Shown: positions 26,390 to 34,959, counted from the stretch's first letter. The stretch: 64,000 nt of DNA from Anaerorhabdus furcosa (GCF_900167375.1 NZ_FUWY01000001.1:558001-622000); one strand, 5' to 3'. Translations and numbers: made by a program. The notes: generated by a model not told the origin, from the letters alone.

Positions 26390-26863
26390 CCTTGGTGCTT
26401 GCACATACAATATATGATTTGAAATTGTTTGATAGATCTTTTTTAAGTCAGCTGTATGAATTACCATACTTTGAGTTGGAGATCCTGCAGAACAAATAAG
26501 TTTCTCATGATTGAAAATCTCGGCATCCACAATAAAAACGACATCTGCATCATATCCAAAATTTGTAGCACAACCTACTTTGTATCCTGTTTTTTCTTCT
26601 AACTCTTCAGCTGAAGTAATTGATAATTTTTCACCTGTTACTTCTTTTAAGAATGCTCGATTAAATCGTATACCCTCTTCAGTTATAAACACATAATATG
26701 TGCCATTTTTATCTTTAAGGAATAAGTTCTTGCTTTCTGTCCCTTCAAGATTGTATTCTTCATCAACCTTTTTAGCAATTTCATAATTTGTCATTGGTTC
26801 ATGTTCAACATATTGATACTGAATTCCTAGATCATCCATAATCTTTAATAAATCATATTTCAT
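26375..26863 (-). CDS. YbaK/ProX-type aminoacyl-tRNA deacylase
   Basis: Proteins of this family hydrolyse mischarged Cys- or Ala-tRNA(Pro) in trans. I use the ATG at 26863 (162 residues), which has GAGGTG 8 bp upstream; the frame opens 24 codons earlier. Family features are the YVEHEPMTNYEIA start, KNLFLKDKNGTYYVFIT, the GCATNF segment and CSAGSPTQSMVIHTADLKKI at the end. It is closer to the ProX/PrdX branch than to EbsC. It is a single-gene unit. Confidence 0.85.
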   Translation of the reverse strand: MKYDLLKIMDDLGIQYQYVEHEPMTNYEIAKKVDEEYNLEGTESKNLFLKDKNGTYYVFITEEGIRFNRAFLKEVTGEKLSITSAEELEEKTGYKVGCATNFGYDADVVFIVDAEIFNHEKLICSAGSPTQSMVIHTADLKKIYQTISNHILYVQAPREPQL

Positions 26864-27009
26864 CTTATTCACCTCAATGTATATATTATAACATTGAAAA
26901 CTTTTATCTGACTTACTTTTGCCTTTTCTTAACATTCATTTTGACTATATTTTACAAGCCTTGTTTTTATTTTAGTGTTAGAATATGACCAATCAGTGAG
27001 GTGCTCATT

Positions 27010-27840
27010 ATGGAAAATGAATCAAGAATTGTAATTTATGATGAACAACTAAAAATAGAAGCTTATATCTTACAAGGCATTGTTCAACCTTTTCCTAATC
27101 ATTTTCATGAATTTTATGTAATTGGTTTGATGGACCAAGGACAACGATATCTTAAATGCAAGAATTCAGAATATGCCTTAAAGAAAAATGATATGATTAT
27201 TTTCAATCCAAATGATAACCATGGATGTGCACAACTTGGAGATGAACTCTTAACTTATTACGGACTAAATGTTCCAAAAGATGTTTTACTTAAACTCGTT
27301 GAAGAAATTACAGGAGAGCGATCTCTACCAGTCTTCTTTACCAATGTCATTCAAGATGATGAGGCTATCGCAATTTACCGTCCTTTGCATCATATGATAA
27401 TGGAAAGAACTACAGAGTTTGAAAAAGAAGAACACTTATTTTTACTTATCTCTCATTTATTACAAAACTACAATCAACAATTTGATACTACTTCAGTTAA
27501 TTGTGATAATGAAATCGAAAAAGCGTGTCGTTATATAGAAGACAATTACAATCAACACTTATCTTTAGATGAAATCTGTAAAACTGTTGGACTTAGTAAA
27601 TCATCATTACTTCGAGGATTTACCAAATCAAAAGGAGTTACACCTTATCGCTACTTGGAAACGATTCGCATAAGTAAAGCTAGAAAATATTTAGAAGAGG
27701 GCCTTCTTCCAATCGAAGTAGCACATTTAACTGGATTCTCTGATCAAAGTCATTTCACAAATTATTTTAGTCAATTCATTGGTCTATCTCCAGGAATTTA
27801 CCGTGATATATTTAATCACAAGGATCTACCTGATGAGTAA
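27010..27840 (+). CDS. AraC-family transcriptional regulator
   Basis: A 276-residue regulator. I prefer the ATG at 27010, with GAGGTG 6 bp upstream, over the GTG at 27001. The N-terminal cupin part has FPNHFHEFYVIGLMDQG and KKNDMIIFNPNDNHGCAQ. The C-terminal AraC domain has LSLDEICKTVGLSKSSLLRGF and PIEVAHLTGFSDQSHFTNYF. The pattern is typical of amino-acid exporter regulators of the AraC type. Its stop overlaps the start of a small membrane protein gene, so the two are likely coupled. Confidence 0.87.
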   Translation: MENESRIVIYDEQLKIEAYILQGIVQPFPNHFHEFYVIGLMDQGQRYLKCKNSEYALKKNDMIIFNPNDNHGCAQLGDELLTYYGLNVPKDVLLKLVEEITGERSLPVFFTNVIQDDEAIAIYRPLHHMIMERTTEFEKEEHLFLLISHLLQNYNQQFDTTSVNCDNEIEKACRYIEDNYNQHLSLDEICKTVGLSKSSLLRGFTKSKGVTPYRYLETIRISKARKYLEEGLLPIEVAHLTGFSDQSHFTNYFSQFIGLSPGIYRDIFNHKDLPDE

Positions 27841-27994
27841 GAACAATTACTTTGGATTGCTTTATATTCTAATTGGAATTATTTATATCTTTCTTAATAA
27901 AAATATTTATACGCTTAATGTAAATTCAATCGGTGCAATTCTACTCTTTGTATTTGGTTTATGTATCTACAATAAAAATAATTTAAATGATTAA
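27833..27994 (+). CDS. Small two-helix membrane protein coupled to the AraC gene
   Basis: An ATG overlapping the AraC stop (ATGAGTAA) opens a 53-residue frame. An AAGGAT site lies 7 bp upstream. Residues 7-21 and 28-46 are hydrophobic helices (YFGLLYILIGIIYIF and SIGAILLFVFGLCI). A terminator begins just after the stop. I recognise no family. Its overlap and the two clean membrane helices make it likely to be real. A role with the AraC regulator is inferred only from position. Confidence 0.55.
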   Translation: MSKNNYFGLLYILIGIIYIFLNKNIYTLNVNSIGAILLFVFGLCIYNKNNLND

Positions 27995-27996
27995 AA

Positions 27997-28020
27997 AAAC
28001 AGAAGATTTTTCTTCTGTTT
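27997..28020. terminator. Bidirectional terminator
   Basis: A 10-bp perfect stem (27997-28006 with 28011-28020) has a TTTT loop and A/T flanks. It separates the small membrane gene from the convergent DUF2871 gene. Confidence 0.85.
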
Positions 28021-28432
28021 ATTCTGTTGCAGCTTTTTTTAGTTTTAAGAAGATAAGTACAATCCCTACACCAAGAATAATATGGCCGATTCCTGCTATC
28101 CCTGAAATTGCAGCACTCATTCCTGAAGATAGTGGTGTATTTAATACTTCTGTAATTCCACGCACTAACATCATCACTACCATCCAACATAAACCCACAT
28201 TGTAAGTAATAAGTGCTTTATTAAATCCTTTTTGGTTTTGAACTTTTGTACGATCACAATATAATCCTAAAATAAGAAAGAAAATTGTTCCCAGTACAAG
28301 TAAATGCACATGCATCTTGCCTAGTGACGTTACTCCTACAAAACCATTTAATTTTGTAAATTCGCGATAGAATACACCTGCAACCATCGCAACAATACTA
28401 TAAATAAAAGCTAGATTAATCATTTTTTTCAT
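28019..28432 (-). CDS. DUF2871 family membrane protein
   Basis: This 137-residue protein has four membrane helices and matches the DUF2871 family as I know it: FYREFTKLNGF, MHVHLLVLGTIFFLI and GIGHIILGVGIVLIFL. The conserved His-rich helix (MHVH) resembles haem- or quinone-binding helices, but no function is established to my knowledge. It lies 2 bp downstream of a second membrane gene, in a unit headed by a TetR regulator. Confidence 0.78.
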   Translation of the reverse strand: MKKMINLAFIYSIVAMVAGVFYREFTKLNGFVGVTSLGKMHVHLLVLGTIFFLILGLYCDRTKVQNQKGFNKALITYNVGLCWMVVMMLVRGITEVLNTPLSSGMSAAISGIAGIGHIILGVGIVLIFLKLKKAATE

Positions 28433-28434
28433 TT

Positions 28435-29097
28435 TTATTTACCACCCTTCTTCATATCTTGATATCCAATCCATACTGTCCATACATAAGCACAAGTCTT
28501 TGGAATCATCAACATTCCTACTAAAGGTATTGTATCTGCAAACAAGACTACTGGGATATAGAACGCAAAACTCAAGACAATTGTAAGATACATATATTTA
28601 AATGATGTATCATGATGTTCTTTAGCACTCTTATAAAATAAGACAATTATCAATAACCCCATTAGTGCAAAAGGAATATTACGATAGATTCCCCAGCTTA
28701 ATGGTGCAGCTGCACTAGTCCACATGTTTTGTGGGAAAAGACACAAAGCTATACGTGCGATTGCTAAAACATAAATACTAATTGTTAATCCATTTTTGCC
28801 TTCAACTTTATAACGCAAACGCCATACATAATAAAGTAAAATGTAGAAAACTGTCATTGTGATTGAAGTAATGAATTTACCTATACCCAATGCTACTGTA
28901 AAACTCTCTAAACCTGTTGTACATAAAGCTAATGCTCTTGGAACTAAATGAAATGAATCACCTAAACCAAGTGTAATTGCCATAATTCCGAATAATTTTG
29001 TTTCTTTACTTTTTCCTTTTAGAACCATGATGATTCCAAGGGTCACAACTGTAACTAAATAGACTACATCAAACCCTGTTTCCATAATTGCTTGCAT
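28435..29097 (-). CDS. Integral membrane protein of unknown function
   Basis: A 220-residue protein with six or seven predicted membrane helices, including the conserved-looking LGLGDSFHLVPRALAL and IPKTCAYVWTVWIGYQDM. I do not recognise a named family. It sits between a TetR regulator (11 bp) and a DUF2871 gene (2 bp), so the three form one operon. TetR control suggests a stress- or compound-induced membrane function. Confidence 0.75.
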   Translation of the reverse strand: MQAIMETGFDVVYLVTVVTLGIIMVLKGKSKETKLFGIMAITLGLGDSFHLVPRALALCTTGLESFTVALGIGKFITSITMTVFYILLYYVWRLRYKVEGKNGLTISIYVLAIARIALCLFPQNMWTSAAAPLSWGIYRNIPFALMGLLIIVLFYKSAKEHHDTSFKYMYLTIVLSFAFYIPVVLFADTIPLVGMLMIPKTCAYVWTVWIGYQDMKKGGK

Positions 29098-29108
29098 ACA
29101 TTTTCCTC

Positions 29109-29660
29109 CTAATTCATTGCATGAATCATTTTAAATAAGACATCTGTACTTCGCTTGTTGGTAATACAATCAATCAAACTCCATACAACATAGTCTATAA
29201 ATTCTTTTTCGTTTATATTCTGACTTTTTAAAGATTTACACAATCTCTCTTCTTTTTGTAAGGAGAATAAAATTCCTCTTTGCATATGTACAAAATATTC
29301 ACTCATTTGTTTTTTACCAGCTTGGACTTCTTTACCACTGAAGTATTGGTTGTGTTTTGATAAGAAATCTGGAAATTCTCTTATTCCTTTTCTTATACAA
29401 GTTTCAAACCATGCTAAAACTTCAAAGAAACTACTATTCTCATAATCACACACTTGATTATGAAAAACTTTTCTCCAAATCATTTCTACCGTTTCTACAA
29501 GTAATTCTTGTTTTGATGGAAAGTAGTTATAAATAGTTCCTACAGAAACATTACACTGACTGGCAAGACAACGAATACTTAGTTCTTTAAATCCTTTAGT
29601 CTTTACTAAGTCAATTGCTTCAAGTAGAATGTCTTCTTTTGATTCTAGTTTCTTATACAT
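29109..29660 (-). CDS. TetR-family transcriptional regulator
   Basis: The 183-residue protein has a classical TetR N-terminus: helix-turn-helix in LSIRCLASQCNVSVGTIYNYFPSKQELL (about residues 25-52), then a helical ligand domain. GGAGGG precedes the ATG. The promoter upstream carries a perfect palindrome, so it probably represses its own operon with the two membrane genes behind it. Confidence 0.9.
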   Translation of the reverse strand: MYKKLESKEDILLEAIDLVKTKGFKELSIRCLASQCNVSVGTIYNYFPSKQELLVETVEMIWRKVFHNQVCDYENSSFFEVLAWFETCIRKGIREFPDFLSKHNQYFSGKEVQAGKKQMSEYFVHMQRGILFSLQKEERLCKSLKSQNINEKEFIDYVVWSLIDCITNKRSTDVLFKMIHAMN

Positions 29661-29675
29661 CTTATCCCTCCAAAC

Positions 29676-29716
29676 TGAACACTGTTCATTTTAAACCTAT
29701 ATTACTCAATTGTCAA
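29676..29716 (-). promoter_or_regulatory. Promoter and palindromic operator of the TetR operon
   Basis: On the reverse strand TTGACA (29711-29716) and TAAAAT (29688-29693) are 17 bp apart. The perfect palindrome TGAACAGTGTTCA (29676-29688) directly abuts the -10 box and covers the probable start point. That is a typical TetR-family repressor arrangement. Confidence 0.75.
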
Positions 29717-29791
29717 TAATCATTATCAATAAGTTATTTATATACCTAAATAAACTAAAAGAAGATATATACTTATATCCTCTTTTACTTA

Positions 29792-30133
29792 TTATCTTAA
29801 TGTAAAATCAATTGCTTTTTGAATATCTTCGATTGGCCACTCATCTTTATCTTTAATGTTTACACAACCAACTTTTGTTTGAATTTTAGGATTTCTTTCT
29901 CCTATAATCTTTGTTGCTCCATATCGACCAAAATGAATTGAGATATAGTTCTTCACGCTTGCTAGTGCAACATAATTATCTCCTGTTTTAAATGTTGGAT
30001 AATTCCATTTTGGCGATAAACTACAACTTTCTTCTACATGTGGGTACTTTGTTCTTATGTAATCGACCACTTCTTCAAGTCGGTTTTTTCTAATACCTTT
30101 AAGTGATTCTAGGTAATGATCAACTGTATGCAT
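29792..30133 (-). CDS. DUF1801 (YdhG-like) protein
   Basis: The 113-residue protein matches the DUF1801/YdhG fold seen in frataxin-like Fra proteins of B. subtilis: DHYLESLKGIRKNRLEEVVDYI at the start, then WNYPTFKTGDNYVALASVKNYISIHF. The role in this organism is not established; iron handling has been proposed for some relatives. It follows the DUF3052-like gene by 1 bp, so the two are cotranscribed. Confidence 0.75.
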   Translation of the reverse strand: MHTVDHYLESLKGIRKNRLEEVVDYIRTKYPHVEESCSLSPKWNYPTFKTGDNYVALASVKNYISIHFGRYGATKIIGERNPKIQTKVGCVNIKDKDEWPIEDIQKAIDFTLR

Positions 30134-30134
30134 A

Positions 30135-30512
30135 CTATTCCTTAATTTCTCTAAATCTCATCATAGACCAATTATCATTTAGAGCTACCATTGCGCAAGG
30201 TTCTATGCCATCTTTGTTTGAGTGTCGATATAAAATATCACGATTTACATCATATTTAATTTTACCCTTTGATTTTGGATAGTTTATCCACAAAATTCCT
30301 GTTGAATTTAGCTTTGATAACGCTGATTTAATCTTTGCATCATACTCTTGTAAACTTGATACAAACATAATGACATAGTCTGCTTTTCCTGTTTTGATTA
30401 GTTTTATAGATGAGTGATCTGTAACTAGTTCAAAAAACTCTTGTGGTGCATTTATGCATATCATTGAAGCATCATCTTTTAAATGCATTTTTTTGAATAT
30501 TGTATTTTCCAT
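30135..30512 (-). CDS. DUF3052-like protein
   Basis: The 125-residue soluble protein resembles DUF3052 and related uncharacterised families: TGKADYVIMFVSSLQEYDAKI, then GILWINYPKSKGKIKYDVNRDIL and a final VALNDNWSMMRFREI. No catalytic motif is apparent. It is paired with the DUF1801 gene, a pairing I recall from other genomes. Function unknown. Confidence 0.65.
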   Translation of the reverse strand: MENTIFKKMHLKDDASMICINAPQEFFELVTDHSSIKLIKTGKADYVIMFVSSLQEYDAKIKSALSKLNSTGILWINYPKSKGKIKYDVNRDILYRHSNKDGIEPCAMVALNDNWSMMRFREIKE

Positions 30513-30565
30513 AGATTTGCCTTCCTATACAATATTCTTATATCATGGCCAATCTCTATACTCAA

Positions 30566-31273
30566 TTAATATGATTTATTAGCTTTTACAAAACTAATCA
30601 CTAAAGCTACAATTGAAATAATCACTAAGAATAGTACTGGCTCAATGGTTATGTTGGATGAATTCATTAATTGAAATCCCCATGTCCCAGGCAATACTTT
30701 GTTTATTACTGTAATTGCATTGGGTAACATAGTTTCAGGAATCATGATTCCTGATAACATGACAGTTGGTAGAAAAACACATTGTCCAAGCATTGTTGCC
30801 TTTGAATTTTCTTTTACAAATACACCAATTAATGTTGCTATACTTAAACTTGAAATTAAGAATAATATAAGACCTACCCAATATGCACCCGATGTTGGTA
30901 ATGTGGCTCTAAAAATAATTGGGGCTGAGAATGTGATGATGCAACACATAATAAAGATGTGTAAAAATGCAGATAAGAAATTTGTAATAATTACTGAAGA
31001 CAACGGAATATTCCCTGTAATATATGATTTCTTTATATCTGATGCAAAGACATCGATAAGTGGAGATGGACTTCCTAGAATTGTACCCATTGTTCCTCCG
31101 AAAACAACCATGGATGGAATCAGTGTTTCTTCCATACCTGGCATAATATTCATAAAGATACCACTCATGAATAAGTAGAAAACTAATGGTACCAAATAAT
31201 AAACTGTGATAATTTCTTTATCTCTAAAATTTAATTTCCATTGTAATCCAATGCTATATAATAGTCCACTCAT
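30566..31273 (-). CDS. ABC-2 type transporter permease
   Basis: A 235-residue membrane protein with about six helices, of the ABC-2 family that moves drugs or lipids outward. It contains the ABC-2 features LVPLVFYLFMSGIFMNIMPG, VFVKENSKATMLGQ and SGIMIPETMLP. It overlaps the ATPase gene by 4 bp and belongs to a MerR-controlled unit, which suggests drug or peptide export. Confidence 0.85.
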   Translation of the reverse strand: MSGLLYSIGLQWKLNFRDKEIITVYYLVPLVFYLFMSGIFMNIMPGMEETLIPSMVVFGGTMGTILGSPSPLIDVFASDIKKSYITGNIPLSSVIITNFLSAFLHIFIMCCIITFSAPIIFRATLPTSGAYWVGLILFLISSLSIATLIGVFVKENSKATMLGQCVFLPTVMLSGIMIPETMLPNAITVINKVLPGTWGFQLMNSSNITIEPVLFLVIISIVALVISFVKANKSY

Positions 31274-32136
31274 GCGTTTTTCTCCTTGGCGATAGCCATA
31301 AATTGTTGTTCTAGTGTAGGCAAGTCAATTTTTATATCTCTTATTGAATTTCCTTGTTTATTTGTTTCAATGCAAATTTCTTCGATAGCGGTTGTAATGT
31401 TATTTGTTTCAAATACATAATAATGATGATCTTCATCTGTGTATTTACTCTTAAGTAAATTCGAACTAATAAACTCTTTCTCGAATTTAACTTTTATATT
31501 TAATTTTTTTTGAACTATTTTTGATAATTCTTGTGGTACACCAATAAATGCAATCTCACCATCTTTCAAAATTGCGATACGATCACATAAGTCTTCCACC
31601 TCAGCCATGTCATGACTCGCTAGTAAGATGGTTTTCCCTTGCTTTTTCAAATTACGAATTTCTTCGTGCAAAGCAATTCTTCCTTCTACATCCAAGCCCG
31701 CTGTTGGCTCATCCAAGATAACAATATCCGGATTCCCTAATAAAGCGATTGCAAGGTGAAGTCTTCTTTTTTGTCCAGTTGAACAATCTTTGTATTGTTT
31801 CTTTTTAAATTCCAATACACCTAGATTTTCAACACTTTTCATATCGATTTGTACTTTATTCCATTTTGCGAAAAATTCAATTGCTTCTAAGCATTGAATG
31901 TTCTTTGGCAAAGAGGAAACTTGTAGCTGGACACCTAATTTACCATTAACAAAGATTTCCCCTTCGTTATATTTAGTAATACCTTCTAAACAACTCAATG
32001 TTGTCGTTTTTCCTGCGCCATTTACTCCTAACAATCCAAATATTTCTCCCTTATTTACAGTAAATGAAATTCCATGCAAAATTTCATTTTTGCCATAACT
32101 TTTCTTTAATTGTTTAACTTCAACTATATTATTCAT
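31270..32136 (-). CDS. ABC transporter ATP-binding protein
   Basis: The nucleotide-binding half of the exporter, 288 residues from the ATG at 32136. It shows Walker A GVNGAGKTT, signature STGQKRRLHLA, Walker B VILDEPTAGLD and the switch His in LLASHD. A C-terminal extension of about 80 residues is typical of drug-resistance ATPases. The frame opens 14 codons earlier inside the MerR gene, but the family start is this ATG. It overlaps merR by 8 bp. Confidence 0.9.
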   Translation of the reverse strand: MNNIVEVKQLKKSYGKNEILHGISFTVNKGEIFGLLGVNGAGKTTTLSCLEGITKYNEGEIFVNGKLGVQLQVSSLPKNIQCLEAIEFFAKWNKVQIDMKSVENLGVLEFKKKQYKDCSTGQKRRLHLAIALLGNPDIVILDEPTAGLDVEGRIALHEEIRNLKKQGKTILLASHDMAEVEDLCDRIAILKDGEIAFIGVPQELSKIVQKKLNIKVKFEKEFISSNLLKSKYTDEDHHYYVFETNNITTAIEEICIETNKQGNSIRDIKIDLPTLEQQFMAIAKEKNA

Positions 32137-32929
32137 TTTCCTTATCCTCCTGTGGAAATGACGCTCCTTGTTTTGCAAAGTAAGCTTCTAATGCTTTCCC
32201 TATAAATTCATCAATCTGTTCTTGTTTTTCAGCTATTTCTGGATTCCAGATTTGTTTATTATCGTTAAATTCCATTAATTTTGGTAAAAGTGACATATCC
32301 CCCTTGGTGAAATCCATAATCATTGCCCACCATCTACCTGCTAATTCAATTGCTTGGTCACTTGTATTTGAAATATTCATCTTTTTCATTTCAAGTGTTT
32401 CTTCCAATACCTTTTTATAGAAAAGGAACAACTCTTCACCCTTTTTAAAATCATTTTGAAGCGTTTCTCTTAAATGATCTATGACTGTATCATCCATAGC
32501 TTTAATTACCCAATACTCTTTGCTATTCAATCTGATTAATTCTATGATTGTGGCATATTTATCAAAATTAACATCTTGCATTTGAATTACTTCATCCTTA
32601 AATGTTTTAAGTGATTTTAGTGCTTTTGATAGGTTATTGATTTGCATTTCCATGATACTTTCTTGTTGACTTAATGCTTCCACAACCTCTTCTGTTGTAT
32701 CAAACTTGAAGATTTTTTCTTTGATATCATCTAGCGAAAATCCTAGATATTTAAATGATAATATTTGATTCAATTTAACAATATCCTTTGATGAGTATAG
32801 TCTTCTACCACCTTCACTCATCTTTGATGGACATAATATTCCCTCTTTATCATAATATTGCAACGTTCTTACCGTAACATTCATAATTTTTGATAATTCC
32901 CCAACTGTTAAGTATTCTTTTTTACTCAT
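32129..32929 (-). CDS. MerR-family regulator with TipAS-like effector domain
   Basis: Read from the ATG at 32929 (266 residues), it begins with the MerR winged helix: YLTVGELSKIMNVTVRTLQYYDKEGILCPSKM. A dimerisation helix and a C-terminal helical domain with ELAGRWWAMIMDFTKGD follow, like the antibiotic-binding TipAS domain. AGGTGATG precedes the ATG; the frame's first 34 codons cover the promoter and are not translated. It probably senses a drug and activates itself and the ABC exporter behind it. The promoter at 32950-32980 has the MerR-type 19-bp spacer. Confidence 0.88.
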   Translation of the reverse strand: MSKKEYLTVGELSKIMNVTVRTLQYYDKEGILCPSKMSEGGRRLYSSKDIVKLNQILSFKYLGFSLDDIKEKIFKFDTTEEVVEALSQQESIMEMQINNLSKALKSLKTFKDEVIQMQDVNFDKYATIIELIRLNSKEYWVIKAMDDTVIDHLRETLQNDFKKGEELFLFYKKVLEETLEMKKMNISNTSDQAIELAGRWWAMIMDFTKGDMSLLPKLMEFNDNKQIWNPEIAEKQEQIDEFIGKALEAYFAKQGASFPQEDKENE

Positions 32930-32949
32930 TGTCATCACCTCATACTTTG

Positions 32950-32980
32950 AGTATAAAACATTACGTAACGTAACAAGCAA
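32950..32980 (-). promoter_or_regulatory. MerR-type promoter with 19-bp spacer and dyad
   Basis: On the reverse strand TTGCTT (32975-32980) and TATACT (32950-32955) are 19 bp apart, 2 bp longer than optimal. Inside the spacer the arms TTACGT and ACGTAA flank one base (32961-32973). Over-long spacers with a central dyad are the hallmark of MerR-activated promoters. Confidence 0.75.
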
Positions 32981-33031
32981 GCAAAAATTAAAAGTTTTTT
33001 CATTTTCATAATAAAAAGTGGATTTCTCCAC

Positions 33032-33562
33032 TTAATTGCTTTTCATTAATTCAAATGTTTTAACTTCTGTATAAGGATTACACTGAACAATACTTAGTTT
33101 TTCACAAGTGACTCTACCTGCTTCAAACAATTCTACTAATTTAGCTAATCCTTCTTTTGCCTTGGTATCTGTTATATTAATTGTAATATGGGGCATCCAC
33201 TTAAATGGTCTAAAATATCCATTATCCCCTGGTGTTGCAATTTCATGTAAATAATCAAAGAAAGCTTCACATGAGTCTTGTAAGAATTCATTTAATTGAG
33301 GTGCAACAAAAAGTACATTAGGTTTAAAAGTACCTACAACTCCCACATAGATTTGTTGACTCACGATATTTTTAAGAGCACTTTCTACTAAATCGATCAA
33401 TACTTCTTCATTTTCAGTCTCAAAACACCCAACCACAATATGTGGTGGAATCTTATTATCCAACATCATTGTATTTCCTGTAACAGCTGCAACTTCCTTA
33501 ATATATCGATTTAATTTCTCTTCTGATTCACAATCAAATGTATAGCATAATGCATATTCCAT
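33032..33562 (-). CDS. 2'-5' RNA ligase / cyclic phosphodiesterase-like protein
   Basis: The 176-residue protein has the two HxT/HxV-type motifs of the 2H phosphoesterase superfamily: PPHIVVG (about residue 40) and MPHITINIT (about 127). Members open or form 2',5' or cyclic phosphodiester bonds in RNA or nucleotides. The first motif reads HIV here, not HxT/S, so activity is less certain. It lies about 100 bp downstream of merR, on the same strand. Confidence 0.72.
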   Translation of the reverse strand: MEYALCYTFDCESEEKLNRYIKEVAAVTGNTMMLDNKIPPHIVVGCFETENEEVLIDLVESALKNIVSQQIYVGVVGTFKPNVLFVAPQLNEFLQDSCEAFFDYLHEIATPGDNGYFRPFKWMPHITINITDTKAKEGLAKLVELFEAGRVTCEKLSIVQCNPYTEVKTFELMKSN

Positions 33563-33663
33563 AATTTATTCCTCACTAGAAATTTATTATAACATAACCC
33601 ATTTCAAGTATTCATTGGCTTTCTATATTTTTATATCTTTTATTCTATTTCATAGAGTATGCT

Positions 33664-34560
33664 ATGATAATTACAAAAGGGATGGAACTGGAAATGCTTA
33701 ATGAAAAGAAAATGATGGATTTAATTCTTACCCTAGCTTCTTTGCGTGACGATGTTCGTCTTGTTTATATGAATGGCTCTAGAGTAAATCCAATGATCAA
33801 AAAAGATAAATACCAAGATTATGATCTTGTTTTTGGTGTTACTACCACCGAATATTTCCTTCAGCATCAAGACTGGATTAAACTGTTTGGTGAAGTCTGT
33901 ATGATTCAAGAACCAGATTATATTGATTGTAAAACTGGACTAAAGGAGAATGCAGATTTTTCTAAATCCTATACTTGGTTAATTTTATATAAAGATGGAA
34001 ATCGAATTGATTTGCATATTGAGCTTGTGAGTGAATCCAAAAAAAATATACACAACTCCAGTTTAACTAAAATTTTGTTGGATAAAGATCACTGTCTTGA
34101 TTCTATTCCACCTTCCTCTGACATTGACTATCACATACATAAGCCTTCCCAAGAATTATTTGATGCTTGTTCAAATGAATTTTGGTGGTGTCTAAATAAT
34201 GTTGCGAAGGGATTGGCGAGAAATGAAATACCTTATGCACTGTCAATGTTTCATGTTTATGTAAGAGAAGTATTTCACCAAATGATTGATTGGCATATTG
34301 GTTGCCAAACTAATTTTTCTATTTCTAGTGGGAAGATGGGTAAATTTTATAAGAATTTCCTAAGTCCTTCAGATTACAAAAAATACCTAGCTACCTATTC
34401 AGATGCTTCAATTGAAAACATATGGACAGCTGTTTTTACTTGTTGTAGCCTCTTTAGTGACTATGCACTACAAGTATCCAATCAGTTGAACTTTAGGTAT
34501 AACCTAAATGATGAAAACAATATGTTAGAATACTTAAGAAAGTGTCGTGATGATAAATAA
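33664..34560 (+). CDS. Aminoglycoside 6-adenylyltransferase-like protein
   Basis: This nucleotidyltransferase of the AadE/AAD(6) family has up to 298 residues. It has the Pol-beta-type active site MNGSRVNP with DYDLVFGV (Asp pair) and a C-terminal helical domain. Members adenylylate streptomycin, though many chromosomal copies have unproven activity. The start is uncertain: the ATG at 33694 (MLNEKKMMD) is closer to where family members begin, but no strong ribosome site decides. Base composition is like the neighbours, so recent transfer is not evident. Confidence 0.8.
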   Translation: MIITKGMELEMLNEKKMMDLILTLASLRDDVRLVYMNGSRVNPMIKKDKYQDYDLVFGVTTTEYFLQHQDWIKLFGEVCMIQEPDYIDCKTGLKENADFSKSYTWLILYKDGNRIDLHIELVSESKKNIHNSSLTKILLDKDHCLDSIPPSSDIDYHIHKPSQELFDACSNEFWWCLNNVAKGLARNEIPYALSMFHVYVREVFHQMIDWHIGCQTNFSISSGKMGKFYKNFLSPSDYKKYLATYSDASIENIWTAVFTCCSLFSDYALQVSNQLNFRYNLNDENNMLEYLRKCRDDK

Positions 34561-34590
34561 AGGACTTTGCAATTAATGCAAAATCCTTTT
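34560..34590. terminator. Bidirectional terminator
   Basis: Arms at 34560-34571 and 34777-style pairing at 34577-34588 form a 12-bp stem with one mismatch, and a T run follows. It lies between the convergent adenylyltransferase and divIC genes. Confidence 0.7.
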
Positions 34591-34594
34591 TCAT

Positions 34595-34930
34595 TTATTT
34601 ATCTTTTGATGGCAAGTAATAAATCTTTTCTCCATCTTTTGTCATCATATAGTTACCACGTGCATAACTTTGAACATAATTTGGATCAGCTAATTTATCT
34701 CGTTGAGATACCAGATATTCATTTTCATCTTTTACTGTTTCTAGTTTTACTTTAACTTCTTTCAGTTGTTTTTGTAGTGCGATGGTTGTTCCAATTTCTT
34801 CTACTACACCATAAATTAACCAACCTGAAAAGAGAATGACCGCTATACACAATAGTTTTGTAAGAGGACGTAATGTTCTTTTTGGTTTTTTGCGTTTGAC
34901 TACTTTTCTTCGAACAGTTTGTTGTGTCAT
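34595..34930 (-). CDS. divIC: Septum formation initiator, DivIC/FtsB family
   Basis: The 111-residue bitopic protein has a basic cytoplasmic tail (RRKVVKRKKPKRTLRP), one membrane helix (about 28-48) and an extracellular coiled coil (LQKQLKEVKVKLETVKDENEYL). It ends in the typical YVQSYARGNYMMTKDGEKIYYLP. DivIC works with FtsL and DivIB in the divisome. It follows rqcP, the usual Gram-positive order mfd-rqcP-divIC. Confidence 0.88.
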   Translation of the reverse strand: MTQQTVRRKVVKRKKPKRTLRPLTKLLCIAVILFSGWLIYGVVEEIGTTIALQKQLKEVKVKLETVKDENEYLVSQRDKLADPNYVQSYARGNYMMTKDGEKIYYLPSKDK

Positions 34931-34959
34931 TACCTTTCTCCTTTCTTCGGATACCTCTA

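Noticed and set aside
32930-33031. 34-codon extension of the MerR protein
   Set aside because: It contains the promoter and operator; AGGTGATG precedes the ATG at 32929.
33664-34560. Recently acquired antibiotic-resistance island around the adenylyltransferase
   Set aside because: Base composition resembles the neighbours and there are no mobile-element ends nearby; it looks like a resident gene.
34651-34670. Other CACGTG cores as parS candidates (also near 53930, 54795, 62348 and 63826)
   Set aside because: Flanking bases do not match TGTTNCACGTGAAACA; only the two sites around serS do.
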